Assembly: GCF_003003355.1 (NCBI RefSeq)
Contig: NZ_PVTQ01000010.1
Location: forward strand, 62,001 to 126,000
Reading direction: 5' to 3'
Length of the DNA stretch: 64,000 nt
Source: Donghicola tyrosinivorans
GTDB taxonomy: Bacteria; Pseudomonadota; Alphaproteobacteria; Rhodobacterales; Rhodobacteraceae
Under the pieces are notes generated by a model. That model did not search any database, had not been told where the DNA came from, and saw only the letters and a program-made list of their open reading frames with translations. The position numbers were made by a program, and so were the translations under genes. This document shows positions 32,092 to 42,043 of the stretch, piece by piece. Positions within the stretch are counted from its first letter, which is position 1, and each line of letters opens with the position of its first letter.

Positions 32092-32924
32092 TTCAGCGGC
32101 ACCATCAAGGTAAAGCTGTCCCCTTGCAGGTGATGGGGCGGAGTGGGCAGCTTGCCCACATCGGCCAGCACCTTCAGCGCGGCATTGTCCAGCACCGTAT
32201 GGCCGCTGCTTTCCGCCACTTCTTGCGACAGCACATTGCCATACCGGTCGATGGCAAAGCGAACGCGGACGGTGCCGGTGATCTTCTGCTTTCGCGCCTC
32301 GTTGGGGTACTTGCGCGCCTTGCCGATGCGCAGCACCACGTCTTTTTGCCAGTCCATAATCTCGGCGGTGGCCTTGGCCGATAGACCTTCGGACTTGGCC
32401 TGTGCCTTTTCCGCCACCTCCGGCGCATCTACGCCCGACATCGATCCGGCCGAGGCATCGCGGGCCTCGGACCCGACCTGACTTTCGGCCAAGATTTGCT
32501 CTTCGTCGAATTCGGTCGCGGTCTCATGGGCGATCTCTTCGGTGTCTGCTGCAGGTTCGGGACTGGCGACGCCGAATTTCAGCTCATCATCCTCAACCTC
32601 ATAGGGCACCTGATTCAGGATCGGCTCATCAGCGGCTTTGGCGGGGTCCACGGCCTCGGCGCTCTCGGTCACCGTGGGCGCGTCCTCGACTGCGGCCACT
32701 GCGGCGGCATCCTCGCCCGCGTTTTCCGGCGCGGCGATGATGTCCGAGAGGTCAAAGAACATCGCCCCCTTAATAGATGCCTCTTGGGTCTGGACCACAG
32801 GCGGCGTTGCTTCCACTTGCGAGAATACCGCCGCAGCGGCCCCCACATGCAGACCAACGCCAGCGACAATCGCCCCGAACCATAGCAGCGGGGCAGGGCG
32901 GGAAACGGGATCAGCCAGTGACAT
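32076..32924 (-). CDS. tonB: TonB, energy transducer for outer-membrane receptors
   Basis: A 282-residue TonB protein. One N-terminal transmembrane segment (LLWFGAIVAGVGLHVGAAAAV) is followed by a long periplasmic linker and a C-terminal TonB domain (YPNEARKQKITGTVRVRF and LDNAALKVLADVGKLPTPPH). The linker is unusual: instead of Pro-Lys/Pro-Glu repeats it is rich in Glu, Asp and Ala (about residues 60-190). It couples ExbB/ExbD proton-driven energy to the receptor encoded four genes upstream. It is the last gene of the receptor-piuC-exbB-exbD-tonB operon and overlaps the convergent oxidase gene. Confidence 0.9.
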   Translation of the reverse strand: MSLADPVSRPAPLLWFGAIVAGVGLHVGAAAAVFSQVEATPPVVQTQEASIKGAMFFDLSDIIAAPENAGEDAAAVAAVEDAPTVTESAEAVDPAKAADEPILNQVPYEVEDDELKFGVASPEPAADTEEIAHETATEFDEEQILAESQVGSEARDASAGSMSGVDAPEVAEKAQAKSEGLSAKATAEIMDWQKDVVLRIGKARKYPNEARKQKITGTVRVRFAIDRYGNVLSQEVAESSGHTVLDNAALKVLADVGKLPTPPHHLQGDSFTLMVPLNYQFK

Positions 32925-32926
32925 GA

Positions 32927-33394
32927 TTACTCTGCCTTAGCAGGGATTGCGCCTGCTGCTTCGGCTGCCTCGGGTCCGGCGCTGGCAGGGTCCAGCCCCA
33001 CAAGGCCAACCTTCAGATAGCCGTCAGAGGTGAGCTTGTTCATCACCTTGATCAACTCACCATAAGGGACCGAGGCATCGGCGCGGATGTAAAGCCGCGT
33101 GTCGCGCTTCAGCATGGTGGCAATGCCCACCTCCATGACCAGATCATCCAGAGTGATGCCGATCTCACCGACCGACAGGCTCAGATCCTCTTGGATGGTG
33201 ATGAACACCGGATCAGAGGGACGCGTGGGCGGTTCGGCCACGGCCACGGGCAGCTCGACAGGGATATCCACGGTGGACAGAGGCGCTGCCACCATGAAGA
33301 TGATCAGCAGCACCAGCATCACGTCGATGAACGGCGTGATGTTGATGTCGTGGTTCTCGGCCAGATCGTCCGTATCGGAAAGACGCGCACCCAT
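32927..33394 (-). CDS. exbD: ExbD, biopolymer transport protein
   Basis: A 155-residue ExbD/TolR protein with a single N-terminal transmembrane segment that carries the essential Asp (INITPFIDVMLVLLIIFMVA) and a periplasmic domain with the LYIRADASVPYGELIKVMN motif. It forms the proton channel with ExbB and energises TonB. The C-terminus has an Ala/Glu-rich tail beyond the usual length. Only three bases separate it from exbB and two from tonB. Confidence 0.95.
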   Translation of the reverse strand: MGARLSDTDDLAENHDINITPFIDVMLVLLIIFMVAAPLSTVDIPVELPVAVAEPPTRPSDPVFITIQEDLSLSVGEIGITLDDLVMEVGIATMLKRDTRLYIRADASVPYGELIKVMNKLTSDGYLKVGLVGLDPASAGPEAAEAAGAIPAKAE

Positions 33395-33397
33395 GGG

Positions 33398-34258
33398 TTA
33401 TTCCGCCGCCAGAACAGCGTTTGCGGGCAGATCGTCCGCCTGCGGCGCAGGACGGCGGGCGTCCAGATCACGGCTAAGGGTCCGTTCCACCAAGGCGCTG
33501 GCATCCCCAAGCATCACTTTATAACCGCCAAGGCTGCGGGTGATAACGTTGTAGAAGATCACAGCAGGGATCGCCGCGACCAAACCGATTGCGGTGGCCA
33601 GCAGCGCCTCGGCGATACCGGGGGCTACAACGGCCAGATTGGTGGTCTGGCTTTCCGCGATCGAGATAAAGCTGTTCATGATGCCCCAAACCGTGCCGAA
33701 CAGACCCACAAACGGCGCGGTCGCGCCGACGTTGGCCAGAACGCTGGTGCCGCTGGACATGCGGCGGGCGCTGCCAGCCTCGATCCGCATCAGCACAGAG
33801 GATGCCCGCTCTTTGATGCCGGCGGCGCTGCTTGCGGCCACATCATGGGACAGGGATTTTTCACGGCGGGCAGCATCCGCCATCCGGCCCAGAACGCCGG
33901 TCAGACGCGGGGCGGCGGTAAAGCCTGCGGCACGGTCAAGGCGGCGATAGTTGGTCCGTAGCGACACGTGCGCCAGTGCCAGAGCCGCCATCTTTCCCAG
34001 AAAGATCACCCATGTGACCACAGAGGCAAAAGCCAGCGACAGCATCACGGCCTTCACCACCCAGTCGGCGGCCATGAACATGCCCACGGGGGACATGTGA
34101 TCCTGCGCGCCTTCTTCCAGCCAGGTCAGCAGATCGAAATACACAGGCTTGGCCCATGCAGGCAGGGCTTGGGGATCAAATAGCGCCAGTTCGGCTGCAA
34201 AGCTGCGGGTGGCGAAGAGGGTGGCCAACACAGCGGCCACAAAGAAAATGCGTTTCAT
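33398..34258 (-). CDS. exbB: ExbB, proton-channel protein of the TonB system
   Basis: A 286-residue MotA/TolQ/ExbB protein. It has an extra N-terminal signal-like segment ([20 protein letters not shown]) and then three transmembrane helices. The last two contain [22 protein letters not shown] and [20 protein letters not shown], the family signatures. It works with ExbD to transmit the proton motive force to TonB. It lies one base after the piuC stop and is part of the iron-uptake operon. Confidence 0.95.
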   Translation of the reverse strand: MKRIFFVAAVLATLFATRSFAAELALFDPQALPAWAKPVYFDLLTWLEEGAQDHMSPVGMFMAADWVVKAVMLSLAFASVVTWVIFLGKMAALALAHVSLRTNYRRLDRAAGFTAAPRLTGVLGRMADAARREKSLSHDVAASSAAGIKERASSVLMRIEAGSARRMSSGTSVLANVGATAPFVGLFGTVWGIMNSFISIAESQTTNLAVVAPGIAEALLATAIGLVAAIPAVIFYNVITRSLGGYKVMLGDASALVERTLSRDLDARRPAPQADDLPANAVLAAE

Positions 34259-34259
34259 A

Positions 34260-34943
34260 TCAGGTGTCTACCCAGATGCGGATCATGTTGTGATAAATGC
34301 CGGTCAGCTTGACGACCTCGGGGTCATCCGCGCCATGGCGCTCGGCCAGCGATTGAATGGTCTGGTCCAGATCGAACAGCACGCGGCGATGCTCGTCCGA
34401 GCGGACCATGCTTTGCAGCCAGAAGAACGAGGACACCCGCGCCCCGCGTGTCACAGGGCGCACTTCGTGTAGGCTGGTCGAGGGGTACAGCACCATGTCG
34501 CCTGCGGGCAGCTTGACCTCTTTGGTGCCGTAATAGTCCTCGATGTACAGCTCGCCGCCGTCGTATTCGTCGGGCTCGCTGAAAAACAGGGTCATGGACA
34601 GATCCGTGCGCAGACGCTCTTGGGTCAGGGGGTTCACACGGATGGCGTTGTCCACATGCAGGCCAAATGTCTCGCCGCTGGCATAGCGGTTGAACATGGG
34701 CGGCAGGATTTTGTTCGGAAGGGCGGCCGAGACAAACAGCGGCGTCTGCCCCAGCTTTTGCAGGATGAACTGGCCGATCTTCTGGGCCACGTCGCCGGTC
34801 GGCTCTAGCTGTTGGTTGTTCTTTACCTGTGCCGATTGGGCGCCAGCGGTGGTTTTGCCGTCCAGCCAGTCGGCCGCATCCAGCAGCCCGCGGCAATGGG
34901 CGACCTCTGCCTTGGTTAGCACGTTTGGAATGGTGATCAGCAT
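34260..34943 (-). CDS. piuC: Fe(II)/2-oxoglutarate-dependent hydroxylase PiuC (YbiX)
   Basis: A 227-residue PKHD-type hydroxylase of standard length. The metal site is HVD in [10 protein letters not shown] together with the distal His in [14 protein letters not shown], whose Arg binds 2-oxoglutarate. It begins [20 protein letters not shown], typical of the family. In E. coli and Pseudomonas this gene sits beside a Fiu/PiuA-type siderophore receptor, as here, and is thought to support siderophore iron use, although its substrate is not established. AAAGG precedes the ATG at 34943. A small hairpin separates it from the receptor gene. Confidence 0.92.
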   Translation of the reverse strand: MLITIPNVLTKAEVAHCRGLLDAADWLDGKTTAGAQSAQVKNNQQLEPTGDVAQKIGQFILQKLGQTPLFVSAALPNKILPPMFNRYASGETFGLHVDNAIRVNPLTQERLRTDLSMTLFFSEPDEYDGGELYIEDYYGTKEVKLPAGDMVLYPSTSLHEVRPVTRGARVSSFFWLQSMVRSDEHRRVLFDLDQTIQSLAERHGADDPEVVKLTGIYHNMIRIWVDT

Positions 34944-34975
34944 GGGCTGGCCTTTCAGAAGGGGGAAACGGGGGC

Positions 34976-35001
34976 GGGCCACCCTTTGAAAAGGGCAGCC
35001 C
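34976..35001. terminator. Intercistronic hairpin between receptor and piuC
   Basis: CCCTTT-GA-AAAGGG (34982-34995) is enclosed by GGGC/GCCC (34976-34979 and 34998-35001). It follows the receptor stop within the operon and probably sets a lower level for piuC-exbBD-tonB than for the receptor. Confidence 0.4.
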
Positions 35002-35025
35002 ACCTGAGGGAAATCCGTCGAGGGA

Positions 35026-37479
35026 TCAGAAGCGGAAGTCGACCGCCACCGAGAACTCGCGACCCGGAGCCACATAGGTGAACGGATCACCCGAGCGGTA
35101 CGCGGTGTCGTAGTAGACAACATCGGTCAGGTTGGTGACGCCGAAACGCACCTCTGCCGCGTCGGTGATGTCGTAAGACCCAACCAGATCCCACGTCCAT
35201 GCTTCGGGCAGTTCCTTGCCGTTGGGCACGGTGCCGCCAAGGTCTTTTTCCCCTTGGAAGTTGGCGCGCAGACCCAGCATCAGACCATCGGTGATGTCGT
35301 AGGTGCCAAGCAGGTTGAACTGCGCGTGTGCGATGTTGGCCAGATTGCGACCCACATTCGTGTCGTCATCGCTTTCCAGCACTTCGCTGCGCATCCATGT
35401 GGCACCGCCGAAGAGGCCAACTTTCTCGCCCACACGGCCTGCGACACCCAGTTCAAGACCTTCGATCTTATACTTCAGCGTGTCGCTGGTCACCGCAGAA
35501 CCACGGGGGCCGATGTCCTCACGCGCGTTGTCGCGGGTGGTCTGGAACAGGGCCGCGGTCAGCAGCAGATCGTCGTTGAACTGGTACTTTGCACCCAGTT
35601 CCAGCGAGAGCGACTGCTCAGGCTTCAGGTCCTGACCGCTTTCGTCCAGACCGCCGTAAAAGCCGCCGCCCGAGGCGATCTCGGACCCCATCGGCGTGGT
35701 CGAGGTTGCCGCCGCACCGTAGAAGCTGAGGTTTTCCGCAGGTTTGAAGACCACACCCGCGTTCCAGTTCCACATGGTGTCGGTGCGCTCATACTTGGTG
35801 GCCGAGGTACCGCTGCCGCTTTCGCGGGTGATCTCGTATTCGTCCACACGCAGACCGCCGTTGACCTGCCACTGGGTGTTCAGTTCAACCGTGTCCATGA
35901 TGTAGGCCGAACGGGTGCGCACGCCGGTGGTGGTCCCGTCCGAGGCACGTTCGGGGTCCTGACCGGTCCAGCAGCCCGCCGCTTCTTGGTCGGGGTTGGT
36001 GGCCGAAACCGCACAGCCACGAATGCCAGTGGGGGCCTGATAGTCTTCGGAGGTCAGGTTGTCATAGCCGAACTTGCGCACGTCTTCCTGACTGAAGGTC
36101 AGACCAAAGGCCAAGGTGTGCTTGCGCCCTGCAATGAACTGCTCGCCGCCCAGTTCAAGGGTGTTCGAAAGCACATCGGTCTCTTGATAGACCGACTTGT
36201 TCGACACGGCGACCAGCCAGTCATCGGGATCGGTCGAGCCGTTGGTGGTGATGCCGCTGGGAACCGAAGCCATATAATCCAGAACCGAGCTGGATTTGCG
36301 CAGGGTGTTGGTCAGGCTCATGCCGTTGTCGAATTCGTACTTCGCGCGGGCAGTACCGACCGACTGGGTGGTTTTCTGGAAATCGCGGTCCGCAAGGCCG
36401 TACCATGTATCACGATCCACACCCAATGAGGTCACAGGACCACGGGTTCCGATGTAGGGCACGCCCCAGTCGGGTTTGCCTTCAAGCTCGGTGTAGCTGT
36501 AGTCGAACTCCAGCGTCAGCTGATCGGTCGCCTTATAGCGGGTGGCCAGTGCGACACCCAGACGGTCATCTTCTACACCGTCACGACCCGCGACTTCGCC
36601 GTCCTGCCACATACCGTTCAGACGGTAGGCAAAGCGGTCATTCACAACGCGGTTCACGTCAGCGGTGGCGCGTTTGGTGCCTGCGCTGGTCATTTCGGTC
36701 GTGACCTTGTTGAAGTCCACGTCCTGCGGCTTTTTCGAGACCACATCCAGTGCGCCGCCTGCGGTGCCACGACCGCCTACGGTGCTGGCGGGGCCTTTGA
36801 CGATCTCGACCTGCTCGGTCGCGAAGGTCTCGTGGACCGAGATGCCCGGATCACGCACGCCATCCAGATAGATGTCGTTGTTGGCCTTGAAGCCACGGAT
36901 ATAGAGGTTGTCGCCGTAGCTGTTGCCGCCCTCACCGAAACCAAGCGAGATACCGGGCGTGCTGCGAGCAATCTCACGGACGCCGGTGGTGTCCAGCACT
37001 TCTTTGGTGATCGCGGTCACCGTGCGGGGGGTGTCCAGAATCTGGCCGGGCAGTTTGCTGTTCGAAAGGGTGTCCGCTTTGAATGGCGCGTCAGGGTCCG
37101 CAAAGGGGTTGGTGCCTGCGCTGGCCAGCGCCTCGGCGCGGGCGGCGGCAGCGGCTTCTGCAGCGGCTTGGGCTTCGGCGGCCTCTTGTGCGGCACAGAC
37201 GGGGGTGCCCGCCAGTTCCGGCGTACAGGTCTGCGGTGCTGCGGGCGCTGCGGCACGGCGGGTGTTGGTGGTCCGGCGCGGCGTCGCAGGGGCAGCGGGG
37301 GCCTCTTCGGTGGTCTCTACGTTCACCGTGGGCAGAACGATTTCATTCTGGGCATAGGCGCTGCTGGCCCCTGCGGTGGCAAAGCAGGCCGCGGCCAGAG
37401 ATGCGCCAAGCATGTCGCCGATGGTTGCCGATTTCCGCGATGTGGTGCGCGCGGGGACGGACAGGATATCCTCTTTCAT
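35026..37479 (-). CDS. fiu: TonB-dependent siderophore receptor (Fiu-like)
   Basis: An 817-residue outer-membrane receptor. The signal peptide ends near YAQ at residue 44; a TonB-box-like [15 protein letters not shown] follows. Then comes an unusual Ala/Glu-rich extension of about 90 residues with a Cys pair ([11 protein letters not shown]). The plug starts near [20 protein letters not shown], and the 22-stranded barrel ends in the canonical Phe ([10 protein letters not shown]). The plug pattern and the linked piuC gene match catecholate-type receptors such as Fiu. It imports ferric siderophore with the TonB-ExbBD proteins encoded downstream. The first gene of the operon, it has a 187-base leader region with several inverted repeats. 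Confidence 0.92.
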   Translation of the reverse strand: MKEDILSVPARTTSRKSATIGDMLGASLAAACFATAGASSAYAQNEIVLPTVNVETTEEAPAAPATPRRTTNTRRAAAPAAPQTCTPELAGTPVCAAQEAAEAQAAAEAAAAARAEALASAGTNPFADPDAPFKADTLSNSKLPGQILDTPRTVTAITKEVLDTTGVREIARSTPGISLGFGEGGNSYGDNLYIRGFKANNDIYLDGVRDPGISVHETFATEQVEIVKGPASTVGGRGTAGGALDVVSKKPQDVDFNKVTTEMTSAGTKRATADVNRVVNDRFAYRLNGMWQDGEVAGRDGVEDDRLGVALATRYKATDQLTLEFDYSYTELEGKPDWGVPYIGTRGPVTSLGVDRDTWYGLADRDFQKTTQSVGTARAKYEFDNGMSLTNTLRKSSSVLDYMASVPSGITTNGSTDPDDWLVAVSNKSVYQETDVLSNTLELGGEQFIAGRKHTLAFGLTFSQEDVRKFGYDNLTSEDYQAPTGIRGCAVSATNPDQEAAGCWTGQDPERASDGTTTGVRTRSAYIMDTVELNTQWQVNGGLRVDEYEITRESGSGTSATKYERTDTMWNWNAGVVFKPAENLSFYGAAATSTTPMGSEIASGGGFYGGLDESGQDLKPEQSLSLELGAKYQFNDDLLLTAALFQTTRDNAREDIGPRGSAVTSDTLKYKIEGLELGVAGRVGEKVGLFGGATWMRSEVLESDDDTNVGRNLANIAHAQFNLLGTYDITDGLMLGLRANFQGEKDLGGTVPNGKELPEAWTWDLVGSYDITDAAEVRFGVTNLTDVVYYDTAYRSGDPFTYVAPGREFSVAVDFRF

Positions 37480-37550
37480 GGTCGCTCACGTAACTACTTG
37501 TTATGCTGGCGTGCACATGAATTGGCTGGCTCTGGGCAGGGCTAATAGGT

Positions 37551-37563
37551 GAGTCTTTTACTC
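37551..37563. promoter_or_regulatory. Inverted repeat upstream of the receptor operon
   Basis: GAGT-CTTTT-ACTC lies about 75 bases before the receptor ATG. It may be part of an iron-responsive operator, but it does not match the Irr, RirA or Fur consensus sequences that I know, so the regulator is left open. Confidence 0.3.
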
Positions 37564-37583
37564 GTGTAAAGGAAATGTGATGG

Positions 37584-37649
37584 AAAATCATAGGATTCGA
37601 CCGACGGGAAACCGAAGTGGCGTTTTTCGCGGTCTTTTCCTATGATTTT
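37584..37649. terminator. Large stem-loop after xylB
   Basis: A perfect 12-bp inverted repeat, AAAATCATAGGA (37584-37595) and TCCTATGATTTT (37638-37649), encloses 42 bases just beyond the xylB stop and upstream of the receptor gene. On the minus strand the structure ends in TTTTCC, so it may terminate the polyol operon. Paired regulator sites are the alternative. Confidence 0.45.
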
Positions 37650-37665
37650 TGTCGGGTTGCCGCCA

Positions 37666-39120
37666 TCACATGGGCCTGCTTGACTGCCAAGCGTAAGCCT
37701 GACGAAAGCTCTCATAGGCTTCGTCAAAGGCGGCGCGGGTCTCTGGGACCGGCAGGATTGGCGCGGACAGATGGGGCGGGGTCATCACGCTTTCTTCATC
37801 CCCTTGGCCAGTGGCCACCATTGCCAGACGGGCTGCGCCCAAGGCGGCGCCAAACTCGCTGGATTCGGGCAGGCGTAAGGGCGTGTCCAGAACCGTCGCG
37901 ATCAGCCGCAGCCAATAAGGCGAGCGGGTGCCGCCACCGATGGCGATCAACTCGTCCAATGAGGCATGGGTGGCGCGCAGGGCCTCAAAGCTGTCGCGCA
38001 GGCCAAAGGCCACCCCTTCCAGAATGGCGCGGGTCATATCGGTCCGGCCCGTGCCCGACCCAAGGCCCGAGAACAGCCCCCGCGCGGTTGAATCGTTATG
38101 GGGCGTCCGCTCGCCTGATAGGTAAGGCAGGAACCGCACCGTGCCGGGGCGATGCAGATCGGGGCCAAGCTCGGCAGTCAGGTCGGCGGGTTTGCAGCCT
38201 GTGATCCGTGAGAACCAGTTGAGGCTTGCGGTCGCCGACAGCATCACCCCCATCTGGTACCAGCGCCCCGGCACCGCATGACAAAAGGTATGCACGGCAG
38301 TTTCAGGCGCAGGCGCGTAGCCGTCCCTTGCGGCCAGCAACACGCCCGATGTCCCGAGCGAGACAAATCCCTGCCCTTCGTTCAAGGCACCGATCCCGCA
38401 GGCCGCCGCCGCGTTATCGCCCGCGCCGCCCGCGACCGTCACGGTCTGCGACAGGCCCCAACGCTGTGCAAGGGCGGGGCGCAGGGTGCCTGCGGCCTCG
38501 GTCCCTTCGACAAGGCGGGGCATCTGGTCGCGGCGCATATGTCCCAGCGCCAGCAGATCATCGGACCAGCAACGTTGCCCCACATCCAGCCAAGAGGTGC
38601 CTGCGCTGTCGGACATATCGGCCACATGATCGCCCGTAAGATAGAGGTTCAGATAGGCGGCGGGCAGCAGCACCTTGGCGATGCGCTCAAATATTTCGGG
38701 CTCATGGGTGCGGACCCATTCCAGTTTCGGGGCGGTGAAGCCCGGAAAGACGATGTTGCCCGACAGGTCGCGAACCTTCTCGGTCCGGTCCAAAGCGGCG
38801 GCTTCGGCGTGTGACCGGCTGTCGTTCCACAGGATGCACGGACGCAGGACCGTGTCGCTGGCGTCCAGCAAGGTGGCCCCGTGCATCTGGCCTGCAACGC
38901 CGATCCCGCGTAGGTCCGCGAACTGCGGATAGGTGGCGCGCAATTCCTCCACAGCGGAATCCAGCGCGGCTATCCAGTCGGCGGGGTCCTGTTCTGACCA
39001 ACCTGCGTGAGGATGAGACAGAGGATAGTCCCGCTCGGTCGCGCCGATGGGCTGGCCATCCGCATCCACCAGCAAGGCCCGCAGGCCAGAGGTTCCCAGA
39101 TCCAAGCCCAGATAACTCAT
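37666..39120 (-). CDS. xylB: Xylulokinase
   Basis: A 484-residue FGGY-family kinase of standard XylB length. The first phosphate-binding motif is GLDLGTSGLRALLVDADGQ at the N-terminus; QMHGATLLD, the GGAGDNAAAACGIGA segment, LSGERTPHND and GGGTRSPYWLRLIA are typical of xylulokinases. It phosphorylates D-xylulose to xylulose-5-phosphate for the pentose phosphate pathway. D-xylulose would come from xylitol or D-arabitol through the dehydrogenase encoded three genes upstream. It is the last gene of the leftward polyol operon. Confidence 0.93.
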   Translation of the reverse strand: MSYLGLDLGTSGLRALLVDADGQPIGATERDYPLSHPHAGWSEQDPADWIAALDSAVEELRATYPQFADLRGIGVAGQMHGATLLDASDTVLRPCILWNDSRSHAEAAALDRTEKVRDLSGNIVFPGFTAPKLEWVRTHEPEIFERIAKVLLPAAYLNLYLTGDHVADMSDSAGTSWLDVGQRCWSDDLLALGHMRRDQMPRLVEGTEAAGTLRPALAQRWGLSQTVTVAGGAGDNAAAACGIGALNEGQGFVSLGTSGVLLAARDGYAPAPETAVHTFCHAVPGRWYQMGVMLSATASLNWFSRITGCKPADLTAELGPDLHRPGTVRFLPYLSGERTPHNDSTARGLFSGLGSGTGRTDMTRAILEGVAFGLRDSFEALRATHASLDELIAIGGGTRSPYWLRLIATVLDTPLRLPESSEFGAALGAARLAMVATGQGDEESVMTPPHLSAPILPVPETRAAFDEAYESFRQAYAWQSSRPM

Positions 39121-39183
39121 GGCTGTCTCACTCGTTCAACGTTGCTACAAGATACGGTCGAATTTGTCATACAAGTCAGCCCG

Positions 39184-39861
39184 TCATTCAAGCATTAAAG
39201 CGGTCAGGGTTTCGGGAATGGTCTGGCAGACGATGCCCGCCCCTTTCGACCGCAGCAGATCGCGGTGGCTGTCCCGCATGGGGGCCAGATGGCTGCCGCC
39301 GACAAAGCCGACCGCCCGCATGCCCGCAGCGCGCGCGCCTTGGACGCCGTGGGGCGAATCCTCCATCACCACGCAGGCGGCGGGGTCCACGCCCATCTCT
39401 TGGGCAGCAAAGAGGAACAGATCAGGCGCGGGTTTTCCTTGCGCCACCTGATCGGCGCTAAAGGCGGTGCCGGTGAAATAGGGGGCCAGTTTTGAGATCC
39501 GCAGGGTCTCATGCATCCGGCGGATGGAACCACCCGTAGCGATGGCCACCGGAATGCCCTTCGCCTTCAGGTCGTCCAGCATGGCCGCCGCCCCGTCAAT
39601 CTGGCGCAGGTCGGTGGCGTATCGTGCAAAGAGGCGCGTTTCGACCCGATCCACGAAATCCTCGGCGCAGGCCTTGCCGGTTTGCTCGGCCACATGCTGG
39701 CAGATCACCTGCATCGAGACCCCTAAGAAGCGGTCCCGAATGTAATCATAGGTGACGTCTGTGACGCCCATATCCCTGATTTCTTCGGCAATCGCCCCGA
39801 TCGAGAGGGGCTCGCTGTCCACAAGGCACCCGTCGAGGTCAAAGATTACGGCTTGGGGCAT
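39184..39861 (-). CDS. HAD-superfamily phosphatase/phosphomutase
   Basis: A 225-residue HAD hydrolase of subfamily I. Motif I is IFDLDGCLVDSEPL with the nucleophile Asp; motif II is VAIATGGSIRRM; Lys of motif III is in QGKPAPDLFL; motif IV is VVMEDSPHGVQGA. Enzymes of this group dephosphorylate sugar phosphates or interconvert beta-phosphoglucose. In polyol operons of Rhodobacterales a HAD gene often lies beside the transporter ATPase, where it may remove inhibitory sugar or polyol phosphates. The exact role is not known. Confidence 0.85.
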   Translation of the reverse strand: MPQAVIFDLDGCLVDSEPLSIGAIAEEIRDMGVTDVTYDYIRDRFLGVSMQVICQHVAEQTGKACAEDFVDRVETRLFARYATDLRQIDGAAAMLDDLKAKGIPVAIATGGSIRRMHETLRISKLAPYFTGTAFSADQVAQGKPAPDLFLFAAQEMGVDPAACVVMEDSPHGVQGARAAGMRAVGFVGGSHLAPMRDSHRDLLRSKGAGIVCQTIPETLTALMLE

Positions 39862-39912
39862 TGGCTTTCCTTTGGTGCTGCGGGGCGCGTATCTCAGCGC
39901 CCCGTCGTCAGG

Positions 39913-40974
39913 TCAGAGGCGCTGCTCGGTGGTGCGGTCAAAGAGGTGCACGTTGGCCGGATCGATCACAAAGCGGACCTCGGAATTCGGGGCGGCTTTG
40001 AAGCGATCCTTGACCAGCGCATCCACAAAATCCCCGCCGTGTTTGGCAAAGACCTGCGTTTCCGACCCGGTCGGTTCCACCACGACCACCCGCAGAGGCA
40101 CGCCGTGATTGCCGATGGCGATATGCTCGGGGCGGATGCCATAGGTGACCTTGTGCCCGTCAGGCAGCGCGGTCTGTGGCAGGGGTAGCAGCAAGCCACT
40201 GTCAGAGCGGAACTGGCGCACACCCCCATCGGTCACGATCTGCCCGTGGATAAAGTTCATCGAAGGCGAGCCGATGAAGCCCGCCACAAAGACATTCGCG
40301 GGGTTATCATACAAATCCAGCGGCGCACCGATCTGTTCGACCCGCCCATCACGCATTACGACGATCTTGTCAGCCATGGTCATGGCTTCGATCTGGTCGT
40401 GGGTCACGTAGACGATGGTGGTGCCAAGGCGCTGGTGCAGTTCCTTGATCTCGACCCGCATGGTGACGCGCAGTTTGGCATCAAGGTTCGACAGAGGCTC
40501 ATCGAACAGGAACACCTGCGGATCGCGCACGATGGCACGGCCCATGGCGACGCGCTGGCGCTGTCCGCCGGACAGCTCTTTGGGGTAGCGCTTGAGGTAC
40601 TTGGTCAGGTCCAGAATATCGGCCGCACCGCGCACCTTCTGGTCAATCTCGGACTTGTCACGGCCCGCCATTTTCAGGGGAAAGCCGATGTTGTCGTAGA
40701 CGGTCTTGTGCGGGTAAAGGGCGTAGCTTTGGAACACCATGGCGATGTCGCGCTCTTTCGGGGGGACGTCATTGACCACCCGATCGCCAATGCTGATCGC
40801 GCCGTCGCTGATCTCTTCCAGCCCCGCCAGCATCCGCAGCAACGTGGACTTGCCGCAGCCCGAAGGGCCGACCAGTACCACGAACTCTCCGTCATCAATA
40901 TCCACGTTGACCCCGTGCATCACCTGCACCGATCCGTAGCGCTTGATCACGTTGTCGATTTTTACCTGAGCCAT
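39913..40974 (-). CDS. smoK: Polyol ABC importer ATPase (SmoK/UgpC-type)
   Basis: A 353-residue ABC ATPase of the MalK/UgpC class. Walker A is GPSGCGKST, the signature is [15 protein letters not shown], Walker B is [15 protein letters not shown], and the C-terminal ~100 residues form the regulatory OB-type domain. It powers the two permeases and the binding protein encoded upstream in the operon. The Rhodobacter sphaeroides smo system for sorbitol and mannitol is the closest known arrangement. The polyol dehydrogenase gene precedes it. Confidence 0.92.
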   Translation of the reverse strand: MAQVKIDNVIKRYGSVQVMHGVNVDIDDGEFVVLVGPSGCGKSTLLRMLAGLEEISDGAISIGDRVVNDVPPKERDIAMVFQSYALYPHKTVYDNIGFPLKMAGRDKSEIDQKVRGAADILDLTKYLKRYPKELSGGQRQRVAMGRAIVRDPQVFLFDEPLSNLDAKLRVTMRVEIKELHQRLGTTIVYVTHDQIEAMTMADKIVVMRDGRVEQIGAPLDLYDNPANVFVAGFIGSPSMNFIHGQIVTDGGVRQFRSDSGLLLPLPQTALPDGHKVTYGIRPEHIAIGNHGVPLRVVVVEPTGSETQVFAKHGGDFVDALVKDRFKAAPNSEVRFVIDPANVHLFDRTTEQRL

Positions 40975-40986
40975 TTGGGTCGTTCC

Positions 40987-42039
40987 TTATTGCGGCAGTT
41001 CGATCTGCATTTTCACATCAGCCACAGGGGCCGAGGCGGCGATCTCGAAGGCGCGCACAGAGTCGTTGAAGTCGAATTTGCGGGTGATCAGCGGTTTCAC
41101 GTCGATGGCCCCGCTGGCCAGCATCCCCACGCAGCGGGGGAAGACATGGGCGTAGCGAAAGATGTTCTCGACCCGCGCTTCGCGGACCATTGCGGCGCCC
41201 GCGTCATAGGCGATGGGGTCGGCCTGTCCGCCGATAAAGACCACGCAGCCACCGGGGGCCAGAGGCTGGAAGACGCCAGCGGCAGCTTTGGGGGCACCGG
41301 TGGCCTCAAACACGATATCCGCGCCCCAGTTTTCAGTGGCGGCCATGACGGTGGCGGTCAGGTCTTGTTTCGTGGCATGGACGGGCGTGATCGCGGGCGA
41401 GAGGCTGGCGGCGATCTCAAGCTTTTTGTCGGCCAGATCGGTGACAAAGACCCGCGCACAGCCTGCGGCCAACGCGGACAAAGCTGTGACCAAGCCGATG
41501 GGGCCAGCGCCCAAGACCACAGCCACATCGCCCGGTTTGACCCGCGCTTTGGTGGCCGCGTGAACGCCCACGGCCAAGGGTTCCACCATTGCGCCTTCGG
41601 CCATGCTGACGCTGTCGGGCAGCTTGAAGGTGAAATCGGCGGGATGCACGCAAGTGGGGCGCAGGACACCGTGAACAGGGGGCGTGGCCCAGAACCGGAC
41701 GGCGGGGTCGATGTTGTACATCCCCAGACGCGCAGCCTTGGAAGTGGGGTCGGGAATGCCCGGCTCCATACAGACCCGATCACCGATGGCCAGATGGCTG
41801 ACGGCCGATCCAACCTCAATCACGGTGCCTGCGGCCTCATGGCCAAGGATCATGGGTTCGGTGACCTCAAAGGGGCCAACCTTGCCGTGGGTATAGTAAT
41901 GCACGTCCGATCCGCAGATGCCGACCGTATGCAGCTTGATCCGCACATCACGGGGGCCAAGGGTTTCTTCGGCCTTAGAGATTTCGGGGAAATCGCGCAA
42001 TGACAGCTCCATCTTGCGCTCCATGACCAATGATTTCAT
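40987..42039 (-). CDS. NAD-dependent medium-chain polyol (xylitol/sorbitol-type) dehydrogenase
   Basis: A 350-residue zinc-dependent alcohol dehydrogenase. The catalytic zinc ligand Cys is in [10 protein letters not shown], the His/Glu pair in LGHEAAGTV, and the Rossmann motif in [10 protein letters not shown]. The structural-zinc Cys cluster is absent ([18 protein letters not shown]), as in sorbitol/xylitol dehydrogenases. It oxidises a polyol such as xylitol, D-glucitol or D-arabitol to a ketose, which XylB or fructose metabolism can use. It sits between a small membrane-protein gene and the ATPase gene in the importer operon. Confidence 0.88.
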   Translation of the reverse strand: MKSLVMERKMELSLRDFPEISKAEETLGPRDVRIKLHTVGICGSDVHYYTHGKVGPFEVTEPMILGHEAAGTVIEVGSAVSHLAIGDRVCMEPGIPDPTSKAARLGMYNIDPAVRFWATPPVHGVLRPTCVHPADFTFKLPDSVSMAEGAMVEPLAVGVHAATKARVKPGDVAVVLGAGPIGLVTALSALAAGCARVFVTDLADKKLEIAASLSPAITPVHATKQDLTATVMAATENWGADIVFEATGAPKAAAGVFQPLAPGGCVVFIGGQADPIAYDAGAAMVREARVENIFRYAHVFPRCVGMLASGAIDVKPLITRKFDFNDSVRAFEIAASAPVADVKMQIELPQ

Positions 42040-42043
42040 GAAA

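Noticed and set aside
40246-42003. 585-residue plus-strand frame opposite the importer ATPase and polyol dehydrogenase
   Set aside because: The product is His/Gly/Arg-rich without any domain, and both opposite genes have complete catalytic motifs. It is an antisense shadow of GC-rich coding sequence.
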